Source: Brevibacterium sp. ZH18 (GTDB lineage Bacteria; Actinomycetota; Actinomycetes; Actinomycetales; Brevibacteriaceae). From it: a stretch of DNA of 64,000 bases. The notes below the pieces were generated by a model. It was not told where the DNA came from, did no database searches, and saw only the letters and a list, made by a program, of their open reading frames with translations. This document shows positions 20,710 to 29,709 of this stretch, one piece after another. The translations under genes were made by a program, and so were the position numbers. The stretch's first letter is position 1. The number at the start of each line of letters is the position of its first letter. Location of the stretch: NCBI RefSeq assembly GCF_022748595.1, contig NZ_JALDSX010000006.1:1-64000 (forward strand), written 5' to 3'.

Positions 20710-22386
20710 TCAGCCCTTCAGCGAGGCCTTGAAGTAGACCGGGTAGGCGGGGAAGTCACCGATGATGAAATTCTCCACATTCGATCCGTGCAGGAAGGAA
20801 TTCTTGTTATAGGTCAACGGCACCACCGGTGCATCTTCCATAATCCGCTTGTCGGCCTCGGCCCAGATCTTCTGTGCCTCTTCCGGTTTGACGGTTTCGG
20901 TCGCCTTCTTGATGAGCGCGTCGACCTCGTCGTTGGAGTAGCGGGAGATGTTGTAGTTGCCGTTGCCGATCTGCGAGGAGTCGAAGAGCGGCTGGATGTT
21001 GCCGTTGGCCGACGGGAAGTCCGGCTGCCACGAACTCAGAGCCAGATCGTAGTCGCCCTTGGCATCTGTGGCGTCAGCGGAGAACGTGTTCGTGTCCACG
21101 GACTTGATCGTCACCTTGACGTCGATGCGGGCCAGAGCCTCCTGGATCGCCTCGGCCTGCGCGACCGAAGTGGCATCGTTCTTCACCAGCAGCTTGAGCG
21201 TGCCCAGCTTGGCGCCCGACTCCTTGAGCAGGGACTTGGCCTTGTCGACGTCACCACTGGGATCGGCCTTATACAGGTTGAAGTCCTGATGTCCGGGAAT
21301 TCCCGGAGTGATGAGCGTCGAAGCGTAATCGCCGGTGATCTCCCCACCGCCGGCGATGCGGTAGGTGTCCTTATTGACCGCATAGTTGATGGCCTGACGA
21401 ACCTTCGTGTCGTCGAGGCCCTTGTGTTCGTTGTTCATCGCGAGATAGGACAGGGCGCCCGGGCCCGAGGTGACCAGGCGAGACTTCGCGCTCGGGTCGT
21501 TCTGCACCTGAGCCAGCTGAGAGGCCGGGACGAAGCTTGCGGAGAATCCGTTCTTCGCATCGCCGGAGTCGGAGATGAGTGCCTGGGCAGTCACCGAGGC
21601 ATCCTGACCGAGCTTGAACACGACCTCATCGGGGCCTGCGGTGCGTACCGGGTCAGTCTTCTCGTCCCAATACTTGTTGCGTGTCAGCACGGCTTCGGAG
21701 CCGGACTTGTTGGACTTGACCTGGTACGGACCCGACGAAACCGGGTCGAGACCGTACTTGCCCGGATCGTCCTTGTCTTTGGGGACGGGGGAGAAGGCGG
21801 GCATCGAGGCGATCCAGGGGAAGTCGCCGAAGGCTGAGTTGAGATGGAAGACGATGGTCTTGTCATCGGGAGTCTCGACGGACTTCAGCTCGTCGCCCTT
21901 GAACGGACCTTTGTAGTCCGCGCCGCCCTTGAGCAGGGTCTTGTGGTAGCTCAGGCCGCCGGAAAGCTCAGTGGAGAAGGACCGTTCGATGCCGTATTTG
22001 ATGTCCGCCGAGGTGATTGCCGAGCCGTCCTCATACTTGAGGCCGTTCTTGAGAGTGAATGTCCAGGTCTTGCCGTCATCGCTGATCTGGCCGGTGTCGG
22101 TGGCGAGGTCGGGAACGACCTTGCCCTCTTCCCCTGGCTTGATGTCCCACGTCGTCAGGCGACGATGGACGTAGGCCAGCGACGTGATCGCCAGACCCTG
22201 GCTCTTGCCCGGGTCGAAGTCGATGTCGGAGTCCTCGGAGAAGATGTTGAGGGTGCCGCCCTTGTGGGTCTCGCCCAGAGTGTTGGTGCTCTTGTCACCG
22301 TCGTTGTTGAGCTCCGGGTTGGCATTGCAACCGGTGAGGATGAGTCCCAAGGACAGTGTTGCCGCGATCAGTGCTGATCGTCTCAT
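20710..22386 (-). CDS. Peptide ABC transporter substrate-binding lipoprotein (second system)
   Basis: A 558-aa SBP family 5 protein. The signal peptide ends in lipobox LTGC (Cys20). The family signature region around residues 80-110 (YVHRRLTTWDIKPGEEGKV) and the C-terminal NISRYSNDEVDALI are typical. The ribosome site GAAAGG precedes the ATG. Three bases separate its stop from the ATPase start. Substrate unknown; peptides are likely. Confidence 0.93.
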   Translation of the reverse strand: MRRSALIAATLSLGLILTGCNANPELNNDGDKSTNTLGETHKGGTLNIFSEDSDIDFDPGKSQGLAITSLAYVHRRLTTWDIKPGEEGKVVPDLATDTGQISDDGKTWTFTLKNGLKYEDGSAITSADIKYGIERSFSTELSGGLSYHKTLLKGGADYKGPFKGDELKSVETPDDKTIVFHLNSAFGDFPWIASMPAFSPVPKDKDDPGKYGLDPVSSGPYQVKSNKSGSEAVLTRNKYWDEKTDPVRTAGPDEVVFKLGQDASVTAQALISDSGDAKNGFSASFVPASQLAQVQNDPSAKSRLVTSGPGALSYLAMNNEHKGLDDTKVRQAINYAVNKDTYRIAGGGEITGDYASTLITPGIPGHQDFNLYKADPSGDVDKAKSLLKESGAKLGTLKLLVKNDATSVAQAEAIQEALARIDVKVTIKSVDTNTFSADATDAKGDYDLALSSWQPDFPSANGNIQPLFDSSQIGNGNYNISRYSNDEVDALIKKATETVKPEEAQKIWAEADKRIMEDAPVVPLTYNKNSFLHGSNVENFIIGDFPAYPVYFKASLKG

Positions 22387-22528
22387 GGTGTGCCTTTCTC
22401 AAGCGTTCGAACCGGGGGCTGTGATGGTGGCCCGAAGGTTCGCTGTGTTCGTGTCTGTCGTGATGGTCCGATGTTGGTGTGGCTGCGCCGGTCGGCGCGT
22501 GCGCCCGTCGCGCGCGTGGAGGTGTGGG

Positions 22529-23527
22529 TCAGCGGCGGGCCCCGATTCGCGGGTCGAGGACCGAATAGCTGAGGTCTGCCAAGAGGTTCGCGATGATCAC
22601 GATGGCTGCGGCGAAGAGAGTGACGCCGACGATGACCTGGATGTCGAGATTCGACACGGCCTCAAGCAGCAGCGTGCCGACACCGCCGAGGCCGAAGACC
22701 TTCTCCGTGATGACCGCACCGCCGAGCAGCCCGCCGATGTCGATCGCGAACAGCGTCGTCAAAGGCAGCACGAGGTTGCGCAGTCCGTGCTTGCCGATGA
22801 CGATCGGTTCGCTCAATCCTTTGGCTCGGGCTGTGCGGATGTAGTCCTGGCTCATCACCTCGAGCATCTGCCCGCGGGTGAGCCGCGCATAGATCGCTCC
22901 GTTGGCGATGGCCAGGACGATCCAGGGGAGGATCAGATGGAAGGCCCACATCGCAGGGTTTTCGGTCAACGGCACGTATCCGCCGATGGGCAGGACATTG
23001 AGGGTGAACCCGAAGAGCAGGATGCCGAGGAGACCCAGCAGGTAGGTCGGCGCCGAGATTCCCGTGATGGCAGCACCCATGACCACACTGTCGGTGGCCG
23101 TCCCGCGTTTGAGGGCGGCGATGAGACCCGAGACGATTCCGCCGATGGCCCACAGGACTGCCGCTCCAAGAGTCAGCGAGATGGTTACCGGCAGACGGCT
23201 GAGGATGAGGGTCGTGACCGAGTCGCGGAGACGGAACGAGTACCCGAAGCACGGGGCGTCGCAGTGGATGGCTGCAGCACCGCTGCCGAAGTCGCGGCCG
23301 ACGACGATTCCGCCGAGGAAGTCGAAGAGCTGCTTCCACCACGCCTGGTCGACGCCGAGGTACCGTTCGACCTCAGCGAGGCGGTCGGGTGAGCACGGCT
23401 TTCCACATGAGTACTGTGCGGGGTTGCTGGGCATGAGGTAGAAGATCGCGAAGCATGCGGCGGCGACGATGAAGAGCACGATGAGTGCCCCGAGCAGGCG
23501 GTAGGCGATGAACTTGGTGCGATTCAC
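22529..23527 (-). CDS. Peptide ABC transporter permease, OppB/DppB type (second system)
   Basis: A 332-aa permease with six membrane segments and the coupling loop around MSQDYIRTARAKGLSEPIV (residues about 225-243). An external loop (about 40-90) carries paired Cys residues (SCGKPC, DAPCFGY) that could form a disulfide outside the cell. The GTG start overlaps the stop of the upstream permease (GTGA). A 142-nt gap separates it from the binding-protein gene. Confidence 0.92.
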   Translation of the reverse strand: MNRTKFIAYRLLGALIVLFIVAAACFAIFYLMPSNPAQYSCGKPCSPDRLAEVERYLGVDQAWWKQLFDFLGGIVVGRDFGSGAAAIHCDAPCFGYSFRLRDSVTTLILSRLPVTISLTLGAAVLWAIGGIVSGLIAALKRGTATDSVVMGAAITGISAPTYLLGLLGILLFGFTLNVLPIGGYVPLTENPAMWAFHLILPWIVLAIANGAIYARLTRGQMLEVMSQDYIRTARAKGLSEPIVIGKHGLRNLVLPLTTLFAIDIGGLLGGAVITEKVFGLGGVGTLLLEAVSNLDIQVIVGVTLFAAAIVIIANLLADLSYSVLDPRIGARR

Positions 23528-24504
23528 GGCTGTCCTCCTGCGCTCATCGGGTCGGCTGCTGCCGCGCTCTCGCTGCGGGCCTCAGCGGGGTCGAGCGCAT
23601 CGCGGAGACCGTCGCCGAACATATTGAATCCCAGCGTCACGAGGAACAACGCCATGCCGGGGAAGATCAGGTACATCGGGTCGACTTGGACCCAGGAGAT
23701 CGCATCTGAGATCGACCGACCCCACGACGGGGTGGGCGGATTGACACCGACCCCGAGGAAGGACAGGGCCGCCTCGGCGCCGATCTTGCCGGGAATCGAC
23801 ACTGTGGTGAAGACAATGATCGTGGCCAGGATGTTCGGGAAGATCTCGCGGACGATGATGCGCACGCTTCCGGTTCCCTGTGCCGCTGCTGCACGGACGA
23901 ACCCGCGCTCTTTGAGCGAGAGTGTCTCGCTGCGCACGACGCGGGCGATCGAGGGCCACCCGAAGAAGCCGATGACGAGGATCAGGAGGAGTGTGCGGGG
24001 GACGCTCGCCGGAACAGTCGCAGACAGGGCGATTGCGAAGATGAGGAACGGGAAGCCGAAGATCACATCGGTCAGGCGGGACAGCAGACGATCTGCGAAG
24101 CCTCCGTAGAACCCGGCGACAAGGCCCACAATCACGCCGACGACGATCGACACGACAGTGGCGGCAAGACCGATCAGCAGGGACACCTGGGCGCCGTACG
24201 AGACGATCGCAAACAGGTCGCGACCAGTTCGCGGCTCGACACCGAACCAGTGCTGGGCGCTGATTCCCCCGAGAGGCCCGGCCGGTGCGGTGTCGGGCCC
24301 AAGCAGATCCGGGTTGTAGGCGAACGGACTGTTGCCGGTGAGTGCAGAGAAGACCGGAGCCAGAAGTGCGAGAAGGATGAAGACGACGACCAGGACGAGC
24401 CCGGTCATGGCTGCGCGCGAGCGCCGGAGCCGAGTCCAGACGCTGTCTCTGCGAGTGCGTTCTGCTGGAGCTCGTTCGGCAGGTCCTTGTGAGACTGCTG
24501 GCAT
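23524..24504 (-). CDS. Peptide ABC transporter permease, OppC/DppC type (second system)
   Basis: A 326-aa permease: basic N-terminus (about 1-35), first helix (about 38-58), then five helices with the coupling loop LKERGFVRAAAAQGTGSVRII. An ATG at 24510 touches the AAGG ribosome site directly; the ATG at 24504 has a proper 6-nt spacing (AAGGATGGCG-ATG) and is preferred. It is the first gene of the operon. Confidence 0.92.
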   Translation of the reverse strand: MPAVSQGPAERAPAERTRRDSVWTRLRRSRAAMTGLVLVVVFILLALLAPVFSALTGNSPFAYNPDLLGPDTAPAGPLGGISAQHWFGVEPRTGRDLFAIVSYGAQVSLLIGLAATVVSIVVGVIVGLVAGFYGGFADRLLSRLTDVIFGFPFLIFAIALSATVPASVPRTLLLILVIGFFGWPSIARVVRSETLSLKERGFVRAAAAQGTGSVRIIVREIFPNILATIIVFTTVSIPGKIGAEAALSFLGVGVNPPTPSWGRSISDAISWVQVDPMYLIFPGMALFLVTLGFNMFGDGLRDALDPAEARSESAAAADPMSAGGQP

Positions 24505-24816
24505 CGCCATCCTTCGATTCTGTTCAACTGATCCGGCGCAGTGTGGTTGCAGTCAGGGTCGCTGAACTGCTCAACAATTATTGCTCCTGAACTCTTCCTG
24601 AGCAAAGTTGAAAATTTCTTTGGCAGCGAGGCTCGGTTGAGAAGACGGCGATCATTCTTTCGAATGAGAGCAGAATTACAGGTCGAGATCGAGAATGTGC
24701 TCAACCAAGGACGCCGGGATGCCGATCGGCGGTTGACGAGCCTCGCTCCTGTGGAATTCGTGGAACTTCCCTCTTTCCCCTCGTGACCGGGTGCAATGTG
24801 CGTGAGGTGAATTACT
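24505..24816. other. Divergent intergenic region with dyad symmetry
   Basis: No gene is visible. The region separates the minus-strand transporter operon from the plus-strand acetyltransferase. It is A/T-richer than average and contains an inverted repeat TTGCTC-N13-GAGCAA (24580s to 24605) overlapping the predicted operon promoter, a possible operator. Confidence 0.45.
24577..24605 (-). promoter_or_regulatory. Promoter of the second peptide-transport operon
   Basis: On the minus strand: TTGCTC (24605-24600), a 17-bp spacer and AATAAT (24582-24577). This would start transcription near 24570, leaving a leader of roughly 65 nt before the permease. Confidence 0.5.
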
Positions 24817-26118
24817 GTGGAGAACGTGACGAACTACAGATTCGAGAACTTCAAGCCCGCATTCGACGAGACGACCGGCGCGCCCGATGAGCGCACCCAG
24901 GGGTACTTCGCGTCGACGAGCGTCGGATTCCACGATGCCCGTTCGACAGACGACGCACTGAAGAACCGAGTGGAGCGTGCCATCGCCGATGGCCGGAACC
25001 TCACCGCCGTCTACGCCGACCAGGAGTACGAGCTCGCACTCGACTCCGCTGTGCCGGTTGCGACGTTCGCCTGGTTCGAGAAGCTCGTCAACGTCGGCGG
25101 CGGTCGACTGGTGCCCGGGCACCTGATCACGTGGGTGACAGTCCGACCGACTCATCGTAGGCGCGGACTGCTGCGGTCGATGATGACGACCGACCTCGCC
25201 GAGGCGAAGGCCGACGGATACCCGTTCGCGGCACTGACCGCTACCGAAGGTGGAATCTACTCCCGCTTCGGCTTCGGGGTCGCCACCTGGGCGCACTCGA
25301 TCGAGGTCGACACCTCACCCGGATTCAAGATGGTCCATGAGCCCGACCGTCGCGTCGAGATGTGCCTGCCCAGCGAGCTGCGCGAACTGGCACCGAAGAT
25401 CTACGGCCAGTTCATGCGGACCTCTCCCGGTGCGATGGAGCGCCAGCAGACCTATATCGAGCGGGCCACCGGAGCACTCAACACGGACACAGGGGAGGCG
25501 GATCGCGGTGTCCGCGCAGCCCTGCACTTCGACGAGTCCGGCGAGCCCGACGGCTACGTCTCCTACAAGTTCGCGGGCTGGTCGAAGAACCCGCCGACGA
25601 TCGAACTCATCGACTTCGTCGCCGTCACCGACGCGGCGTACTCATCGCTGTGGTCGTTCCTCGCCGCCATCGACCTCTCGTCGCGAGTCACCTTCGGCGA
25701 ATCCGCCGAAGACTCGCCGCTGCCGTGGCTGCTCACCGACTCCCGCCGGGTGCGGACGGTATCCACGGAAGACAACATCTGGATCCGGATTCTCGATGTC
25801 AAAAAGGCTCTCGAGGCCAGGCCCTGGTACGTGCCGGGCACGCTCGTCCTCGAGATCGATGACTCCCTTGATCTGGCCGGAGGCCGTTACACCATCACCT
25901 CCGACGGTGAGAACGCTGTTGTCGAAACCGCCTCGAATTCGGCTCAGGCCGATCTCAGCCTCGGCATCGCGGAACTCGGCTCCCTCTACTTCGGCGGGGC
26001 CGATCCGGTGATCCTGGCCCGAGCAGGTCGCATCGACGAAAACGTGCCGGGCGCCGCCGTGCGCGCCAGCTCGATGTTCAACCTGGGCCGCATGCCGTAC
26101 TCGCCCAACGGGTTCTGA
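24817..26118 (+). CDS. Eis-like GNAT N-acetyltransferase
   Basis: A 433-aa protein with the three-part Eis layout. The N-terminal GNAT domain has acetyl-CoA motif VTVRPTHRRRGLLRSMM (about 108-124) and the TATEGGIYSRFGFG motif. A second GNAT-like region and a C-terminal SCP2-like domain (from about 340) follow. It ends in Phe, matching Eis enzymes where the C-terminal carboxylate is catalytic. Eis proteins acetylate amines, including aminoglycosides; the natural substrate here is unknown. GTG start with GAGGTGA 6 nt upstream. Confidence 0.88.
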   Translation: MENVTNYRFENFKPAFDETTGAPDERTQGYFASTSVGFHDARSTDDALKNRVERAIADGRNLTAVYADQEYELALDSAVPVATFAWFEKLVNVGGGRLVPGHLITWVTVRPTHRRRGLLRSMMTTDLAEAKADGYPFAALTATEGGIYSRFGFGVATWAHSIEVDTSPGFKMVHEPDRRVEMCLPSELRELAPKIYGQFMRTSPGAMERQQTYIERATGALNTDTGEADRGVRAALHFDESGEPDGYVSYKFAGWSKNPPTIELIDFVAVTDAAYSSLWSFLAAIDLSSRVTFGESAEDSPLPWLLTDSRRVRTVSTEDNIWIRILDVKKALEARPWYVPGTLVLEIDDSLDLAGGRYTITSDGENAVVETASNSAQADLSLGIAELGSLYFGGADPVILARAGRIDENVPGAAVRASSMFNLGRMPYSPNGF

Positions 26119-26130
26119 GGCTGATGCCTG

Positions 26131-26160
26131 AAGTGAGCCGAGACTCACTTCCCAGATTTT
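26131..26160 (+). terminator. Probable terminator after the Eis-like gene
   Basis: A 7-bp stem (AAGTGAG/CTCACTT) with a 6-nt loop, then CCCAGATTTT. Modest strength. Confidence 0.5.
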
Positions 26161-26197
26161 GAGACTTTGTGAAGGCATTCACGAAGTCTCATAAGAT
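26161..26197 (+). promoter_or_regulatory. serA promoter with long inverted repeat
   Basis: A 30-bp inverted repeat, GAGACTTTGTGAA (26161-26173) and TTCACGAAGTCTC (26178-26190), has one G-T mismatch and a 4-nt centre. It sits where the -35 and spacer of serA should be, and is followed at once by a TAAGAT -10 box (26192-26197). With no T-run it looks more like an operator than a terminator. Confidence 0.55.
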
Positions 26198-26229
26198 GGA
26201 CGCGTCCCGGACGCAACAGGAGGAAATCA

Positions 26230-27822
26230 GTGCCCAAGCCCATCGTGCTCATCGCCGAAAAACTGTCACCGGCTACCATCGATGCCCTCGGAGGAGACTT
26301 CGAGGTCCGTCACACCGAAGGCGCTGACCGCTCCCAGCTTCTGGATGCCATCGTCGACGCCGATGCGATCCTCGTTCGCTCGGCGACCCAGGTCGATGCC
26401 GAAGCTATTTCTGCGGCCAAGAACCTCAAGGTCATTGCCCGCGCCGGAGTCGGACTCGACAATGTCGATGTCCCGGCTGCCACCTCGGCGGGTGTCATGG
26501 TCGTCAATGCGCCGACCTCGAACATCATCTCCGCAGCCGAGCTGACCATGGCCCACATCCTCGGGTCGGCCCGCTACTTCGGTGCAGGTAACACCTCGCT
26601 CAAGGCGGGGGAGTGGAAGCGCTCGAAGTACACGGGCGTCGAACTCTACGAGAAGACTCTGGGCATCGTCGGCCTCGGTCGCATCGGCGGACTCGTCGCC
26701 GAGCGCGCGAAGGCCTTCGGCATGCGCCTGGTCGGCTACGATCCCTACATCACCCAGGCGCGCGCGGCGCAGATGGGCGTCGAGGTCGTCGATCTGCCAG
26801 GACTGCTGGCTGTGTCCGACTTCGTCACCGTCCACATGCCCAAGACGCCTGAGACGGTCGGCATGATCAGCACCGAGGAATTCAAAGCCGCGAAGCCCGG
26901 TGCCCGCTTCATCAACGTCGCCCGCGGCGGAATCATCGACGAGGAGGCCCTCGCCGAGGCGATCTCCGCAGGTGAGGTCGGAGGCGCAGGCATCGACGTG
27001 TGGAGCACAGAACCGCCGGAGCACTCGGCACTCATGGATCTCGACGCCGTCAACGTCACGCCCCACCTCGGCGCCTCGACCGCCGAAGCACAGGAGAAGG
27101 CCGGTGTGGCCGTCGCGAAGTCGGTCCGCAAGGCTCTCGCCGGCGAGCTCGTCCCCGACGCGGTCAACGTGGCCGGTGGAGCAATCCACGAGGACGTGCG
27201 CCCGGGCATCCCGCTGGCCGAACGACTGGGACGCGTCGTCAATTCGCTCGCGAACGCCTCGGTCACCCATTTCAAGGTCGAGGTCAACGGTGAGATCGCG
27301 GACAAGGACGTCTCCGTCCTCAAGCTCTCCGCGCTCAAGGGCCTTTTCAAGGATGTCGTGTCCGACCAGGTCTCCTACGTCAACGCCCCGCTGCTGGCGG
27401 AGGAGCGCGGAATCGGCGTCGAGCTCGTCACCGATCCGTACTGCGAGTCGTTCCGCAACATCACTCGTTTGACGGCGACGACGAGCGAAGGGCAGCGGAT
27501 CTCGGTCTCCGGCACGGTCACGGGCCCCAAGCTCGTGCAGAAGCTCACCGAGGTCAACGGCTTCGAACTCGAGATCGAGCTGACCGACAACCTGCTCATC
27601 TTCCGCTACGAGGACCGTCCGGGAATCATCGGTCAGCTGGGCCAGGCGCTCGGCGCGAATGAGATCAACATCGCCGGCATGCAGGTCTCGCCGTCGGCGA
27701 CCGACAACGATGCGCTCTCGGTTCTGGCTGTCGATTCGGCAGTGTCCGACGAGGTCGTCAAGGCCGTCGCCGGAGCCGTCAACGCTTCGGCCTTCAGCGC
27801 CGTGTCACTGAGCGAGGACTGA
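26230..27822 (+). CDS. serA: D-3-phosphoglycerate dehydrogenase
   Basis: A 530-aa enzyme oxidising 3-phosphoglycerate to 3-phosphohydroxypyruvate, the first committed step of serine synthesis. The NAD motif GLGRIGGLVAERAKAFG sits at about 146-162. The catalytic Arg (NVARGGIID), Glu (STEPPE) and His (VTPHLGAST) are present. An intervening ASB domain and a C-terminal ACT domain (RYEDRPGIIGQLGQALG, about 458-474) follow, as in the long actinobacterial form that is serine-inhibited. GTG start with an AGGAGG site. Confidence 0.97.
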   Translation: MPKPIVLIAEKLSPATIDALGGDFEVRHTEGADRSQLLDAIVDADAILVRSATQVDAEAISAAKNLKVIARAGVGLDNVDVPAATSAGVMVVNAPTSNIISAAELTMAHILGSARYFGAGNTSLKAGEWKRSKYTGVELYEKTLGIVGLGRIGGLVAERAKAFGMRLVGYDPYITQARAAQMGVEVVDLPGLLAVSDFVTVHMPKTPETVGMISTEEFKAAKPGARFINVARGGIIDEEALAEAISAGEVGGAGIDVWSTEPPEHSALMDLDAVNVTPHLGASTAEAQEKAGVAVAKSVRKALAGELVPDAVNVAGGAIHEDVRPGIPLAERLGRVVNSLANASVTHFKVEVNGEIADKDVSVLKLSALKGLFKDVVSDQVSYVNAPLLAEERGIGVELVTDPYCESFRNITRLTATTSEGQRISVSGTVTGPKLVQKLTEVNGFELEIELTDNLLIFRYEDRPGIIGQLGQALGANEINIAGMQVSPSATDNDALSVLAVDSAVSDEVVKAVAGAVNASAFSAVSLSED

Positions 27823-27845
27823 CAGCAGCTGCTTCGCAGATCGGA

Positions 27846-27882
27846 GACCCGTTCACCTCTCGAGATGAGGTGAGCGGGTCTT
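27846..27882. terminator. Bidirectional terminator, serA / PAP2 gene
   Basis: Stem GACCCG-TCACCTC paired with GAGGTGA-CGGGTC across a TCGAGAT loop (27846-27880). It overlaps the last codons of the converging PAP2 gene, an economical arrangement. Confidence 0.7.
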
Positions 27883-28659
27883 CATCGTCACTGCTGTCCA
27901 CAGCTCGTCGGCCAGGACCGCCGCCGAGATGCCGATGAGGGCGCCGGCGATCGTGTCAGAAAGCCAGTGCACCTGCAGGCCGGTGCGCGACCACATCATC
28001 GTCAGGATCCACACGAGAGCGACGATCATCGACCAATGGAAGCGCAGCCTCGGCGGCTCCAGCGGTGGGGTGATCGCGGCGGGCAAGGGCTCGGCATGCG
28101 TGCCATCGGCTGAAATCGTCGGCGGTGCGGCGGCCAAGGGTGCTGCCGGCGACGCAGATGAGCTCGGGTCCATGCGCCCGGCCATCGTCGCCTGCTCCAG
28201 ACGCATCATGTGCGATCGGGAGGCGATGAAGGCCAGGCCCATGGCCAGTGCGGCTGCGCCCATGGAGTGGCCGGAGGGATAGGAGTATCCCAGGGAGTCG
28301 AAGAGCTGATGACTCGGTCGAGCGCGGATGACCAGCGCCTTGAGAAGTTCGGACAGGCAGATCCCGACAAGCATGGCGGTGACAAGGAAACCGGCGGCAC
28401 GGAATCGCCGGAGCAGCACGAATGCCGCCGCCAGAACCCCCGTGCAGATGGCGGCCCCTGCGCCTCCGCCCACCTCGGCGAGGACGACCGCGATCCAGTA
28501 GGGGACGGAGTCAGGGGTGAGGCCGACGAGGTTCAGCCAGTCTTGATCGAGAGTGGTGGGCCCATGAACGTCCATCCGCAGCCACATCCCGAAGGCGGCC
28601 ACGAGAAGGATCGCAGGAACGGTCGCCCAGAGGAGCCATGCAGGCTGACGAACCGACAT
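27853..28659 (-). CDS. PAP2-family membrane phosphatase
   Basis: A 268-aa polytopic protein with the three phosphatase motifs: KALVIRARP, YPSGHS and SRTGLQVHWLSD. These hold the catalytic His pair of the phosphatidic acid phosphatase type 2 superfamily. Substrates are usually lipid phosphates such as undecaprenyl pyrophosphate or phosphatidate, handled at the outer membrane face. A long Ala/Pro-rich cytoplasmic loop (about 165-195) interrupts the helices. It follows the lyase gene by nine bases, so the two are co-transcribed. Confidence 0.9.
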   Translation of the reverse strand: MSVRQPAWLLWATVPAILLVAAFGMWLRMDVHGPTTLDQDWLNLVGLTPDSVPYWIAVVLAEVGGGAGAAICTGVLAAAFVLLRRFRAAGFLVTAMLVGICLSELLKALVIRARPSHQLFDSLGYSYPSGHSMGAAALAMGLAFIASRSHMMRLEQATMAGRMDPSSSASPAAPLAAAPPTISADGTHAEPLPAAITPPLEPPRLRFHWSMIVALVWILTMMWSRTGLQVHWLSDTIAGALIGISAAVLADELWTAVTMKTRSPHLER

Positions 28660-28668
28660 TGCTGCGGC

Positions 28669-29559
28669 TCAGGCGTTCCAGAGGCCGTAGGTGTCGGCGA
28701 GGGATGCGATCTTCTTCGCTCGCGCCAGACGCGGCAGGTAGGAGCCGTCGGTGATCTCGGATCCGCCCTCGGCGGCCTCGAGCATCTGGCGTGCCCAATC
28801 TCGCTCGTCCTCGCTGGGACTCATCGAATGGTTGAGCGCATTGACCTGGTCGACGTTGAGGACGAGCTTGCCGGTCATACCCATCATGTGGGTGATCTCA
28901 GCGTCCTTGCGGACCTGGTCGTCGCTGGCCTCGGCACCGGAGGGGCCGTCGATTGCGCCGGGCAGACCGCCCATGCGCGAGGCGATGGTGAGGCGGGAGC
29001 GGGCATAGGCCAGGGCCATCGGATCTCCGGAGAAGCCGGTGTCCTTGCGGAAGTCATTGGTGCCGAACGCGAGACGGAAGGTTCCCGGCGCCTCGGCGAT
29101 CTTGGTGGCGTTCTCGACTCCGTGGGCGGATTCGAGCAGCGCGATGACCGGCAGGCCGGCCTTGGCCCGCATGGCGGTGTACGAGACCTGCTCGGGACGT
29201 TCGGTCTCCGGCAGCATCACTCCGCGCAGGCCGGGGAGCATGGCGATGGCGGCAAGGTCGTCGTCCCAGAACTCTGAGTCCATCTTGTTGATGCGGACCC
29301 AGGCCGACATGCCGCCTTCGAGTGCGCGAACGACATTGTCGCGGGCGCCGAGCTTCTTGTCGTCAGCGACTGAGGCCTCGAGGTCGAAGATGACGGAATC
29401 CGCTTCCGAGGCCTGAGCTGGAGCGAAGATCTCCTCCTTGGCGGCGTTGACCAGCAGCCACGAACGGGAGAGCTTGGCGGGGAGGGAGGCGGCTCGGCGA
29501 TTACGGATCGTATCTGTCAATGATCGACTTTCTTTCGGGGTTCGGAGTGTTGATCCCAT
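28669..29559 (-). CDS. HpcH/HpaI-family CoA-ester lyase (CitE-like)
   Basis: A 296-aa TIM-barrel protein related to citrate lyase beta subunit and (3S)-malyl-CoA lyases. It shows the metal-binding region SVIFDLEASVADDKK and the conserved MLPETERPEQV, LESAHGVENA and LAFGTNDFRKDTG. No CitF or CitD partners are nearby, so a stand-alone CoA-ester lyase or thioesterase role is likelier than citrate cleavage. The ATG at 29559 has GAAGGG 6 nt upstream; a TTG at 29520 (LTDTIRNR) is an alternative. Confidence 0.82.
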   Translation of the reverse strand: MGSTLRTPKESRSLTDTIRNRRAASLPAKLSRSWLLVNAAKEEIFAPAQASEADSVIFDLEASVADDKKLGARDNVVRALEGGMSAWVRINKMDSEFWDDDLAAIAMLPGLRGVMLPETERPEQVSYTAMRAKAGLPVIALLESAHGVENATKIAEAPGTFRLAFGTNDFRKDTGFSGDPMALAYARSRLTIASRMGGLPGAIDGPSGAEASDDQVRKDAEITHMMGMTGKLVLNVDQVNALNHSMSPSEDERDWARQMLEAAEGGSEITDGSYLPRLARAKKIASLADTYGLWNA

Positions 29560-29697
29560 TTTCGCCCTTCGCGCCCGGAATTTGTACCCGGGGACGAAGA
29601 TTGAGACGTGAGGTTGTGCACAGCGGCACCCGGCGTCCGGACCACGCTCAAGTCGTCCGAATAGTAGGACGGCCTAGTTGAATGGTGAGATGAGTTC

Positions 29698-29703
29698 TAC
29701 CCT
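29698..29703 (+). promoter_or_regulatory. -10 box of a leaderless promoter (leuB)
   Basis: TACCCT followed by 6 nt (GTGACC) and then ATG at 29710. Confidence 0.62.
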
Positions 29704-29709
29704 GTGACC

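Noticed and set aside
20020-21837. 605-codon plus-strand frame
   Set aside because: Antisense shadow of the fused ATPase and binding-protein genes; no ribosome site or known domain.
22387-22528. Riboswitch or terminator between the permease and binding-protein genes
   Set aside because: Some GC-rich self-complementarity is visible, but no clear stem with T-run or recognisable riboswitch.
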